NCBI GenBank assembly: GCA_003171295.1 | Contig: PMYF01000317.1 | Span: forward strand, 1 to 12,851 | Origin: Acidobacteriota bacterium | Lineage (GTDB): Bacteria; Acidobacteriota; Terriglobia; UBA7540 | Direction of reading: 5' to 3' | DNA length: 12,851 nucleotides | Shown here: piece by piece, positions 5,820 to 12,462 of the stretch | How the letters are laid out: every line of letters starts with the position of its first letter | Numbering within the stretch: position 1 is the stretch's first letter | The notes under the pieces: model-generated | Told to the model about the DNA's origin: nothing | The model's database searches: none | The model's input: the letters and a program-made list of their open reading frames with translations, nothing else | Made by a program: the position numbers and the translations under genes

Positions 5820-7808
5820 CTACTTGTCTTCGGGTTTCTTCTCTTCCTTCTTTGGCGGACGTGGCTTCTGCGCCGGCGGCGGAGTCTGGTGTTGCGGCTG
5901 CGCCTGCGGGCGTGGCGGCGGAGCCTGCGGGCGAACCGGCGGCGCAGCGCGTTCTTCTCTTACGACCGGCGGAGCCTGGTGGACCGGTGGTTGAACCTGC
6001 TCACGGACCGGAGGTGCCTGGCGCACCGGGGGTTGAACCTGCTCATGGGCCGGCGGAGCCTGGTGGACCGGTGGTTGAACCTGCTCGCGGACCGGAGGTG
6101 CCTGGCGCACCGGGGGTTGGACCTGCTCGCGGACCGGAGGAATATTTTGCGGACGGGCGGCCGGGACGGGTTGGGTAGGTGGGTTCTTGGGCTGCCCCGG
6201 ACCAGCTTGGGGCTGGGCTGGGCGCTGGGCAAAGGTCGGCGCAGGGCCGGGGCGCACGGTCGGGATAACCGGATGAACCTGTCTCGTGTTAATCGGCTGG
6301 ACCTGTATACGTCCGGGCGCTTGGTTTTGGCTGGCGACCTGGGTGCGCAAAGTCTGCAATTGCGCGGGCGCGACGGGGGTCCCGGGATGCTGCTGTAGCA
6401 TTTGCTGCTTCGCGGCGAACGGAACCGCACGCGGAGGTGGAGCGAGTCTGGCGACTACGGGACGATCGGCAATAGCGGCAGGGGGCGCAACGGCTTTACG
6501 ACCACTGCTATTCGCAAGAACGCTCTCCCGCTGCGGCGCTACTTTAGGCGCAGCTCCGATTACCTGGGCCTGGCGCATCTGGTTGGCGTCGACGCGAACC
6601 GCGGCGCGCTGGACAGGCTGAGCCGAGGCAAAGGAACTCTGCGGCATCGCTACTATAGCATTGCGATTTACGTAGTTGATGTTCGTGACGTTGATGTTGG
6701 TAACATTAATGTTTGTGATCCGCGTGTTAGTGACGTTCACTTGGCGGACGTACCCCTGGGACACATGATACGAGGGGTAGTACGCTTCGCGGGGGCCGAG
6801 TGGGAACCAGCCGACGAGACCGCCGCCCCCACTACCCATCGAGACACCCACGCCGAATCCTCCACCACCGACGAAAGCGACCAGCGCCGGAGCATAGTAA
6901 ACACGTGCCGCGACCGGCCCGGGGCACCAGCCCCAACTGTTATTGACATAAGCCCAGCGTCCATAGTGAAACGGCGCGAAGCCCCAGGGTTCATTATCCA
7001 CCCAGGTCCAGCCCCAGGGTTCCACCCAGGCCCAGCGCCCCTCGTGATAGGGGGTCCAGCCCGCCGCGACGCGCGGAGTCCATACCGGGCCATAGTCCGG
7101 CGTGTCGCGCCAATCGCCATTGGCATTCAGATCTTCATAGCCGATCATGTCGGGTGAGACGTACCGGGGCGGAGGGACGTCTTCCAGGCGGTTCCGCGAA
7201 GAGACGAAAGAATCGAAATCGTCCGGTTGGTTTGCAGCCTGAACGTCTGGCGGGTTGCCGGAGTTGTCAAAGTAAGATGTCTGGCCGGAATGAACGGGAA
7301 AGCTCTGGTTGTTGGCGGTTACCTCAATGTCACCCGCGCGAGCGGTGACCATCGTGGCGTTGCGGGAGGCATCGGTGTCGACGCGGTATTCGCCCGGGCG
7401 CAGGAAGGTGACAGCGCCGTTGGGAGTGTCGACCTCCCAGGATTCGCCATCAAAGAGATGACGTATGCGCAGGCTCAGACTGCCGGCGTTAATGCTGGTC
7501 TGGACGACGTTATCGCTCAGGTTCACGAACTGGAAATTGGTGCCCGAGTTAAGATGGATGGAATTCTGACCGATCCGCAGCACCGCACGCGCGCCGTTAT
7601 CGGTATACAGATTGTCGCCCGTGGTCATCGGGTAATTCAGCGATGCGTCGGCCCATCCATCCACACTGGCGGGCTCGAATGATACGGAACCGGTGATGTA
7701 CGCGATGCGGGCTACGCGCGAGGGCGGATCCGCATCCTGCGCCGCCGCGATACCGGAAACAGTGAGGAGTGCCGCTAGGAACGATACCCACAAGAGCAGA
7801 GTTTTCAT
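5820..7808 (-). CDS. Secreted FecR-domain / DUF6600 protein with proline-rich repetitive tail
   Basis: A 662-residue exported protein. I chose the ATG at 7808 over the in-frame ATG at 7838. It has AAAGG 7 bases upstream and starts a clean signal peptide (MKTLLLWVSFLAALL, with likely cleavage after GIAAA near residue 23). Residues 31-185 look like a FecR-type domain (ARIAYITGSVSF, then WEVDTPNGAVTFLRPGEYRV). Residues 230-300 are the Trp/Tyr-rich DUF6600 region (YHEGRWAWVEPWGWTWVD). A Gly-rich stretch lies at 313-332 and an Asn/Thr/Ile/Val repeat (NVTNI) at 357-382. From about 470 the chain is Pro/Gln/Val-rich, including four 14-residue repeats, and ends in a Lys/Glu tail. It is probably periplasmic or surface-bound. 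No anti-sigma transmembrane organisation or sigma factor neighbour is seen. Its function is unknown. Confidence 0.85.
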   Translation of the reverse strand: MKTLLLWVSFLAALLTVSGIAAAQDADPPSRVARIAYITGSVSFEPASVDGWADASLNYPMTTGDNLYTDNGARAVLRIGQNSIHLNSGTNFQFVNLSDNVVQTSINAGSLSLRIRHLFDGESWEVDTPNGAVTFLRPGEYRVDTDASRNATMVTARAGDIEVTANNQSFPVHSGQTSYFDNSGNPPDVQAANQPDDFDSFVSSRNRLEDVPPPRYVSPDMIGYEDLNANGDWRDTPDYGPVWTPRVAAGWTPYHEGRWAWVEPWGWTWVDNEPWGFAPFHYGRWAYVNNSWGWCPGPVAARVYYAPALVAFVGGGGFGVGVSMGSGGGGLVGWFPLGPREAYYPSYHVSQGYVRQVNVTNTRITNINVTNINVTNINYVNRNAIVAMPQSSFASAQPVQRAAVRVDANQMRQAQVIGAAPKVAPQRESVLANSSGRKAVAPPAAIADRPVVARLAPPPRAVPFAAKQQMLQQHPGTPVAPAQLQTLRTQVASQNQAPGRIQVQPINTRQVHPVIPTVRPGPAPTFAQRPAQPQAGPGQPKNPPTQPVPAARPQNIPPVREQVQPPVRQAPPVREQVQPPVHQAPPAHEQVQPPVRQAPPVREQVQPPVHQAPPVVREERAAPPVRPQAPPPRPQAQPQHQTPPPAQKPRPPKKEEKKPEDK
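5963..6130. repeat. Four tandem 42-bp coding repeats in the DUF6600 gene
   Basis: Units start at 5963, 6005, 6047 and 6089, exactly 42 bp apart, and encode 14-residue variants of the APPVREQVQPPVRQ type. Units 1 and 3 resemble each other more than 2 and 4, giving an 84-bp higher-order period. This suggests expansion by slippage or unequal exchange. Confidence 0.85.
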
Positions 7809-7963
7809 GTTGCGACCTTTCCAAGTAAGCCGACTCATAAATATTGCTAAATCATTGCAGCACGATAAGTGGTCTCCTCCTTAGCATAAATGCAGGGCTG
7901 TATGCATCCTCCACCCCCGGGCGGAGACAGTCTGTTCGATATTGCTCACATGGGAAGAATTGT

Positions 7964-8077
7964 ATGCGAGCTTGGATCAGTGACGAGCAGCGGGTGGCGC
8001 AGCAATTGCAAATGTTGCGCGGCCTAGGCTTCGTCGAATTCATCGGCCAGGGTAATCAAAGAAGTGCAACCCCCTGA
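7964..8077 (+). pseudogene. Possible C-terminal winged-helix remnant of a DpnI-like restriction protein
   Basis: The 37-residue open frame contains QQLQMLRGLGFVEFIGQG. This resembles the C-terminal winged-helix segment of DpnI-type and related restriction enzymes, typically of the form IRQQLQxLRDxGLLEFLGxGxYR. The similarity is from memory and short. Nothing upstream in the frame supports a full protein, so it would be a remnant. A chance match remains possible. Confidence 0.3.
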
Positions 8078-8244
8078 CTCCCCAGCCCCCTTCGAGGAAG
8101 TTTGTAGTGGAATGGCACCCGTCGGGGATTAATCACGAGTATCACCGTAGGGTAGAGTGAAGTCGCTCAGCTCGTGGATCATCGCGCGCACGGAAAGTAT
8201 GGCCATGTCGGGTCTCATATCCAGCGCGCAGCCAGATGCATGTA

Positions 8245-8347
8245 TAGTCGCTAGCCTTGATCGGAAACGCCTCGGCCCAAGCGAGTGGCCTTTGGGGTAG
8301 GCAGGATGGTGACGGGCCGAGGCATTTTCGATCAAGGCTAGCGACTA
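8245..8347. mobile_element. 103-bp near-perfect hairpin, MITE-like
   Basis: Arms of 34 bases at 8245-8278 and 8314-8347 are reverse complements at 32 of 34 positions (outer sequence TAGTCGCTAGCCTTGATCG), with a 35-base loop. The outermost bases are TA on both sides, so a TA target duplication with 32-base inverted repeats is possible, as for IS630/Tc1-type MITEs. Alternatively it belongs with the 27-bp repeat 3 bases to its right, as an IS91-type end. It encodes nothing. Confidence 0.6.
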
Positions 8348-8350
8348 ACG

Positions 8351-8377
8351 AGGAGCTATTCCCTTGAACGCCGTTTG
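8351..8377 (+). repeat. 27-bp direct repeat, copy 2
   Basis: Matches 3368-3394 at 25 of 27 positions, in the same orientation (AGGAGCTATTCCC, then GAACGCCGTTTG). Similarity does not continue on either side. It may be a leftover IS91-type 3' end without its genes. Confidence 0.55.
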
Positions 8378-8744
8378 GACGGAGCCGCCGGTGCGGCGGA
8401 CGCTGCGCGTGGGTGGAGGCCGACATGGAAGGTATGATCAGGATATCGTCGGGTTTGCCGAACACGCGTTCTGGCTCTCGTCCTCAAGCGCGGCGCCTTT
8501 CATCAGGCCAGTTAGAAAAGCCATTCGCGCGTCTGGCCTGCTCTGAGCGAAATGTGAACGCGAAAACCAATCGTGATGAGTGTCACCGTCAACCCAAGCA
8601 AAGCTGCCGACGATTGAAGAAGCCAATGCATGATAGTTGCAAGGCGAATCGGGACGACGCTGGAAGTTCGCAGCCAACCCGGAGCGGGTACACGTGTGGT
8701 CGCGGAGGTTCACACACCCGCCCCATATGCGAAGGGTCACACCC

Positions 8745-9005
8745 TTGAATAAGCCTGAGGTGATTCGCATCTTGATTGCCGACGATCATCTGTTGGTGCG
8801 GGAAGGATTGGCGGCGCTGCTAAATCGGCAGCCGGGTGTGAAGGTGGTTGCGGAGGCAAGTGACGGGGGCGCTGCCGTGGAACTGTTCTGTCAGCATCAG
8901 CCGGATGTCGCGCTAATCGACTTGCGAATCCCGCAGACGTCGGGTGTGGAAGCCATACTGGCCATACGCCAGCGTACCGCTGACGCGGTTTTTGACCTCC
9001 CCCGG
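8745..9005 (+). pseudogene. Response regulator, truncated within the receiver domain
   Basis: From the TTG at 8745 (GAAGGG at 8731-8736, 8 bases upstream) the frame reads MNKPEVIRILIADDHLLVRE. The acidic pocket is Asp13-Asp14, and the phosphoacceptor is Asp59 in DVALIDLRIPQTSG. Homology to a NarL/FixJ-type receiver stops after VEAILAIRQ (about 8973). The conserved Thr/Ser and Lys of the receiver and the whole DNA-binding domain are missing. A normal protein of this class has about 210 residues; here only about 76 are recognisable. The frame stays open to 10163, but only as antisense of the phosphatase gene. The break falls between about 8973 and 9005, just before the phosphatase stop codon. 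An ATG at 8727 is an alternative start without a good ribosome-binding site. Confidence 0.75.
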
Positions 9006-10202
9006 TTACATCGAGACGAATCGATTGTCGATGGCTTTTTGGAGCGTCTTCGCAAACGTTTCCCAGGAGCAGCCGATACTCTTCGCTGCGGATTCACAAC
9101 CCGCAAATGCCACATCTTCCTTCACGGGCGGGGCGACCATCGTGAGCGGAATCGCGCTTCGCATCTGTTGGAGTGTCTGCGCAAGATACTGCGTGCGCAC
9201 GAAGTACTGTCCTGTCTCCGGCTGCTGCCACAGCGAAAAGATGAGCGCGCCTCCAGGCGGCGCGTCGTCCGGCTGATACCCTGGCAAGTGCCAGGAAAGG
9301 CCGAGCATGCCGGAAAGATTCGACAGATTTGTATCGTGGCCCGACAAGATCAAGACCGCGGCTCCCGGACGGCCCAACGCACCCGGCACCGCCTTCCCGG
9401 TTACCGCCTGCTCCATCGACAGCAAAATATAATCCAGAAGGTTGGAACTCCTTGCCTGGGCGAGATAGAGGGTGCGCCGGGTAAGATCCGCATAAGCCGC
9501 ATGCAGTTCGAAAATGCGGAACAGGGTACCCGCGTCGAGGCGGCCCCAGCCGAGATCTTTGCCTTGCATGCCATTCGTGTATTCGAGCAACAGGCTCTCA
9601 CTGAGGGACGACGCTACGCTCAACTGTTCATTGACTTGAACGGACTTTCCAGTTACAGAAACGCTGACCTCTTCCGGAGGTTCGAGCAGTTTCTTCGGCG
9701 CGCTTCCTCCTCCCGTCAACACAAACTGAAGTGTCCCGAAAGCGGCTCGATGCAAATCCAGGAAGTGTCTTGGATTGCCTCCCAGACGCTCCCGCACAGT
9801 CTTTGCGGCGATTTCCCAATCCGGCTTGGCTATGCCGGCCGAGATGGGGTCGAAAAGCGGGTCCCGGCTGCCCTCCGGCTCCGAATGGACGGCGACTGGG
9901 CAGCCAGGCAGCAGGGTCTCCGCCAGGGCGCGGCCGGTCTCGAGCGTTCGCTGGTCCGTGTCCGCATGAATGCAAATCCGTCCCGCGTCTCCGCATCCCT
10001 GCGGAGTCTGCAGGCGCGCGCTGGACAGCCACTCTCGGTAGTAGGCACCCATGAACTGCATGAGGACTCGGCCATGCGGGGTAAGGTTGCCGGGAGGAAC
10101 GCCCCATTCCGGCCACGGCTCGGCGGCATACTGATTGAGGCGCTCGGAGGTCCACGTGGGTGAGCGTACTCCGTGCCGGCTAATGATGAACACGTAACGC
10201 AA
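9006..10202 (-). CDS. AppA/Agp-like histidine acid phosphatase (phytase or glucose-1-phosphatase type), leader cut off by an in-frame TGA
   Basis: The 398-residue frame starts at TTG 10202 and is a branch 2 histidine acid phosphatase. The phosphohistidine motif is RHGVRSP (Arg9-His10), and the proton-donor motif is GHDTNLSNL with His289-Asp290. WPEWGVPPGNLTPHG, CIHADTDQRTLETG and DPPGG-like DDAPPGGAL closely follow E. coli AppA/Agp, including cysteines at 70, 101, 369 and 378 that match AppA disulfide positions. Such enzymes release phosphate from phytate or sugar phosphates in the periplasm. The body begins directly at the catalytic domain without a signal peptide. In the same frame upstream (10218-10319) lies an ATG and a hydrophobic leader, separated by TGA at 10215-10217. 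The gene lies close behind the YncE-like gene, probably in one transcript. It may be a recent pseudogene, or may reinitiate at TTG and make a cytoplasmic, probably inactive, enzyme. Confidence 0.85.
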   Translation of the reverse strand: MRYVFIISRHGVRSPTWTSERLNQYAAEPWPEWGVPPGNLTPHGRVLMQFMGAYYREWLSSARLQTPQGCGDAGRICIHADTDQRTLETGRALAETLLPGCPVAVHSEPEGSRDPLFDPISAGIAKPDWEIAAKTVRERLGGNPRHFLDLHRAAFGTLQFVLTGGGSAPKKLLEPPEEVSVSVTGKSVQVNEQLSVASSLSESLLLEYTNGMQGKDLGWGRLDAGTLFRIFELHAAYADLTRRTLYLAQARSSNLLDYILLSMEQAVTGKAVPGALGRPGAAVLILSGHDTNLSNLSGMLGLSWHLPGYQPDDAPPGGALIFSLWQQPETGQYFVRTQYLAQTLQQMRSAIPLTMVAPPVKEDVAFAGCESAAKSIGCSWETFAKTLQKAIDNRFVSM

Positions 10203-10319
10203 TTGCGGAGGCGCTCACGCGCCGACGGCTACCACACCGACGCCCGAAGCCCACGCCACCGTGATCAACACTGCCTTGCGGAGGCGTCTCAACACGATCT
10301 CACGATTCAATCCGAACAT
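10203..10319 (-). pseudogene. Detached signal peptide of the phosphatase, ending in an in-frame TGA
   Basis: From ATG 10319 the minus strand reads MFGLNREIVLRRLRKAVLI, then a hydrophobic core ending GVVAVGA, then TGA (10215-10217), then APPQLRYVFI, which runs into the RHGVRSP catalytic motif in the same frame. This has the n-region, h-region and Ala-x-Ala-like end of a Sec signal peptide. The ATG lies 39 bases after the stop of the YncE-like gene. A single base change would restore a roughly 437-residue precursor of normal family length. Confidence 0.6.
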
Positions 10320-10358
10320 TCAGTCCCCGCTTACCTAGCTCTAACAGGTTGACGATTC

Positions 10359-11408
10359 TTATCGGCCATAAACCAAAACCCGGAACGTTCCCGGTACGGC
10401 CGCCCCGGGCCGGCCAGCGGCTGAGGTTGCAGGTGGACCAAAATCGGCCGTGTCCAGAAATAGGTTGTGTGTCTTGGTATCGAGCCCCATAGTCTTGGCC
10501 CCGAACTCGGTTTTGACAGTCTCGACCTCGCTGAATTTGTCAGGCGAGTCTTCGTGGAAGACATGGACCATACCTTCGCGCGTCGAGGCGAAGATCATGC
10601 CGGTTTCCGGCTCATAAGCGGCAGCATCCACACCCGCCGAAATCGGGAACGACTGGATAATCTTTCCGCTGTCGGCGTCCATTACCACGAGAAGTTGCGG
10701 GTTGCGCCCGGCGCTGAACAGCCGCTGGCGCTTGATGTCCATAGCGAGGGCGGTGGGCCTCCCGGCCGGGGCAACCGGCCAGCGGGACTTGATGGTGAGC
10801 GCGCGGGAATCGATGGCGACTACCTCGTTTTTGTCTTCCAGATTGACGTAAACAGTTCCCCTGCCGTCGGCGACGGCAAATTCAGGAGCTCCACCCAGCT
10901 TGACGGTCGCCACTACCGTGCCACTCTTGGCATCGATCACCGTGGAGCTGTTGGGGTCCCCATTCATGGCAAAGACCCGCTTTGAGACTGGATCGTAAAC
11001 AACGGAGTCGGCGTCGTTGTCGGCTTTCGCCTCACCGATCACCTTGAGGGTCTTCAGGTCAAAAATGATCACTTTTCCCTGGGCCCCGTCGGTTATGAAT
11101 CCCCGCCCGAACTCGCTTGCGATGGCAACTCCGTGGTCCTGTTTCAAACCTGTAATGTTGCCGATGAGGCTAAAGTTATCGGCGTCGATGACTTTGATCT
11201 CCGTGCCATGCGATAGGTAGACGCGGCGCGCAGAAGAGTCCACCGTAATGTAGTCGAAATACTCTCGCGTACTACTCTCTGCTGCACCGAAAGGGTATTT
11301 GTGGAGCAGGTGATAACTGCTCGTCGCGGCTATGGCCAAAGCAAATGAGCTGAGCACAAAAAAAGACACGCCAGAGGCAAGACGTCCGAGGCCAAATGAC
11401 AGCTTCAT
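10359..11408 (-). CDS. YncE-like beta-propeller protein, secreted
   Basis: A 349-residue protein. The ATG at 11408 is preferred to the in-frame upstream start at 11426 because GGAGGGT (11414-11420) lies 5 bases before it and the protein then opens with a signal peptide (MKLSFGLGRLASGVSFFVL, then ALAIAA). The rest is made of repeated propeller blades with the pattern VYLSHG-x-IKVIDADN, RGFITDG-x-VIIFDLKT, KRVFAMNG-x-TVIDAKSG, TVYVNL-x-VVAIDSRA and RLFSAG-x-LVVMDADS, typical of YncE/cytochrome-D1-like seven-bladed propellers. The ligand is not evident. It lies between a TonB-dependent receptor fragment and a secreted phosphatase, suggesting an envelope or substrate-uptake role (inference). The gene looks intact. 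A candidate promoter lies at 11475-11483. Confidence 0.85.
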   Translation of the reverse strand: MKLSFGLGRLASGVSFFVLSSFALAIAATSSYHLLHKYPFGAAESSTREYFDYITVDSSARRVYLSHGTEIKVIDADNFSLIGNITGLKQDHGVAIASEFGRGFITDGAQGKVIIFDLKTLKVIGEAKADNDADSVVYDPVSKRVFAMNGDPNSSTVIDAKSGTVVATVKLGGAPEFAVADGRGTVYVNLEDKNEVVAIDSRALTIKSRWPVAPAGRPTALAMDIKRQRLFSAGRNPQLLVVMDADSGKIIQSFPISAGVDAAAYEPETGMIFASTREGMVHVFHEDSPDKFSEVETVKTEFGAKTMGLDTKTHNLFLDTADFGPPATSAAGRPGAAVPGTFRVLVYGR

Positions 11409-11474
11409 GTGAAACCCTCCATCCAATTGACCGTAAGCACTATGATTGCGTGATCGCGCCCTGATGGGATTTGA

Positions 11475-11483
11475 ATTATATCA
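11475..11483 (-). promoter_or_regulatory. Candidate extended -10 promoter of the YncE-like gene
   Basis: Read on the minus strand it is TGATATAAT, a perfect extended -10 (TGnTATAAT). The expected start of transcription is near 11468, giving a leader of about 60 bases before the ATG at 11408. No good -35 is seen, which is common with extended -10 promoters. It would also drive the phosphatase gene. Confidence 0.45.
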
Positions 11484-11587
11484 TAACCGCTGTTCAGGGG
11501 CGCCGGGGCTGGCAGCGCCGGCATCTTGCCGACCAAAGCCGTCAGGATGGCGGCGCTACCGTGCAGAGTCAATTGCGAAACACTACG

Positions 11588-12448
11588 TTAGAAGATTAGC
11601 TTCAAGGCGAATTCCAACTGCCGGGGAATTCCTGAGCCGGTGTTATCGGGCGCAAAGCTGTCGTTATTGCTGTTATAGTTCACCGTCGAAACGATCTGGC
11701 CGAAGTTACCGTTCGAAATGTCGATAACCGGATCGGCGAACTGGTCGTGATTGAATACGTTGAAGGCCTGGGCAGTGAACCGCAGGCTAAACCGCTCGCT
11801 GATCTTGGCCGTCTTGCTAAGCGCGATGTCCGTCTGCCAGGTGATCGGGGCGCGGATTAGCCCTCGGCCCCTGTTTCCCCAAGTGAAGTCCGCTGGTACG
11901 GCGAAAGGGCTGACCGGCGTGCCGTCCGCCAAGTAGGTCTTGCTGATCCAGTTATTACGCCCCTGATTGCTTGGAATCAAGGGAACGCCCAGAACCAGGT
12001 TGGGGCGTTGGTCGGAACTCGAGTTGCCGTCAAAGAGCGAACTCGATGAGCGATCTACAGTAACTGTGAGCGGGTGTCCGGTATGGAACACTTGGATGCC
12101 GCTCAGTTGCCAGCCGCTCAGGACCTTGCCGGCGAGGCCGCCTCCAGCGAGAAACTTCTTTCCCGGTCCGAAGGGCAGGTCATAGATCGAACTCACCACC
12201 AGGTTATGGCGAACATCATAGACGCTGGGGCCCCGGTCGCACAGGCGGCAGTTGGCGTTTTCGGGCGCATTGGACTCACCGCCGCCGATCGAGCCGTCGT
12301 AGATGGAGTGGGACCATATGTAGTTGGTGGCGAACTGAAAGCCACTAGCGAAGTGTCGTTGTAGCGAGACCTGTAGAGCGTTGAAGGTGCTGTTCCCGTC
12401 GTTGCCCTTGATGTCCACCTCTCCGACTCCCGGGTGCAGATGCCTTCT
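11588..12448 (-). CDS. TonB-dependent receptor (Oar-type), C-terminal fragment, 5' end lost
   Basis: The minus-strand frame reads EVDIKGNDGNSTFNALQVSL, then YDVRHNLVVSSIYDLPFG, LSGWQLSGIQVFHTGHPL, FTAQAFNVFNHDQF and a final LEFALKLIF. These are hallmarks of the C-terminal barrel of the large Oar/CarboxypepD_reg-type outer-membrane proteins abundant in Acidobacteriota. The terminal Phe is the usual outer-membrane assembly signal. A normal protein has about 1000-1200 residues with an N-terminal carboxypeptidase-regulatory domain and plug. Here about 280 residues remain, and the frame meets a stop at 12449-12451. No suitable start exists (only a GTG at 12418), so the fragment is almost certainly non-functional. 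The 179-base gap to the YncE-like gene shows it once lay upstream on the same strand. Confidence 0.85.
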   Translation of the reverse strand, partial: RRHLHPGVGEVDIKGNDGNSTFNALQVSLQRHFASGFQFATNYIWSHSIYDGSIGGGESNAPENANCRLCDRGPSVYDVRHNLVVSSIYDLPFGPGKKFLAGGGLAGKVLSGWQLSGIQVFHTGHPLTVTVDRSSSSLFDGNSSSDQRPNLVLGVPLIPSNQGRNNWISKTYLADGTPVSPFAVPADFTWGNRGRGLIRAPITWQTDIALSKTAKISERFSLRFTAQAFNVFNHDQFADPVIDISNGNFGQIVSTVNYNSNNDSFAPDNTGSGIPRQLEFALKLIF

Positions 12449-12462
12449 TCACGCTCAGCTAA

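Larger units (their letters stand above)
7809..8744. other. Debris region between the DUF6600 gene and the response-regulator fragment
   Basis: No intact gene is seen in about 930 bases. The region contains the DUF6600 leader, a possible winged-helix remnant (7964-8077), a hairpin element (8245-8347) and a 27-bp repeat copy (8351-8377). A minus-strand open stretch at 8129-8244 ends in SDFTLPYGDTRD and stops being plausible exactly at the hairpin; it may be the tail of a gene cut by that insertion, but I do not recognise it. Nothing convincing is seen in 8378-8730. Confidence 0.45.

Noticed and set aside
5963..6130. Regular 42-bp repeats as a CRISPR array
   Set aside because: Units are contiguous without spacers, stay in frame and encode a proline-rich repeat within a gene. 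No cas genes are present.
6402..7157. Long plus-strand frame opposite the DUF6600 gene
   Set aside because: It is a shadow of the minus-strand gene, which has a signal peptide, a FecR-like region and DUF6600 features.
8967..8993. Hairpin CGCCAGCG/CGCTGACG followed by five T as a rho-independent terminator
   Set aside because: It is plus-strand oriented and lies inside receiver-domain coding sequence or its junction, with a 3-base loop and a mismatch. It does not point in the direction of the phosphatase gene, so it is probably coincidental.
8637..10163. A 508-codon plus-strand open frame beginning with a response-regulator receiver
   Set aside because: Only the first part is homologous to receivers. 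From about 8973 on, the frame is antisense to the phosphatase gene, which has clear catalytic motifs, so this is not a real fusion protein.
10215..10217. TGA in the phosphatase leader as a selenocysteine codon
   Set aside because: It lies at the end of a signal peptide, not at a redox or catalytic site, and I see no SECIS-like hairpin directly after it.
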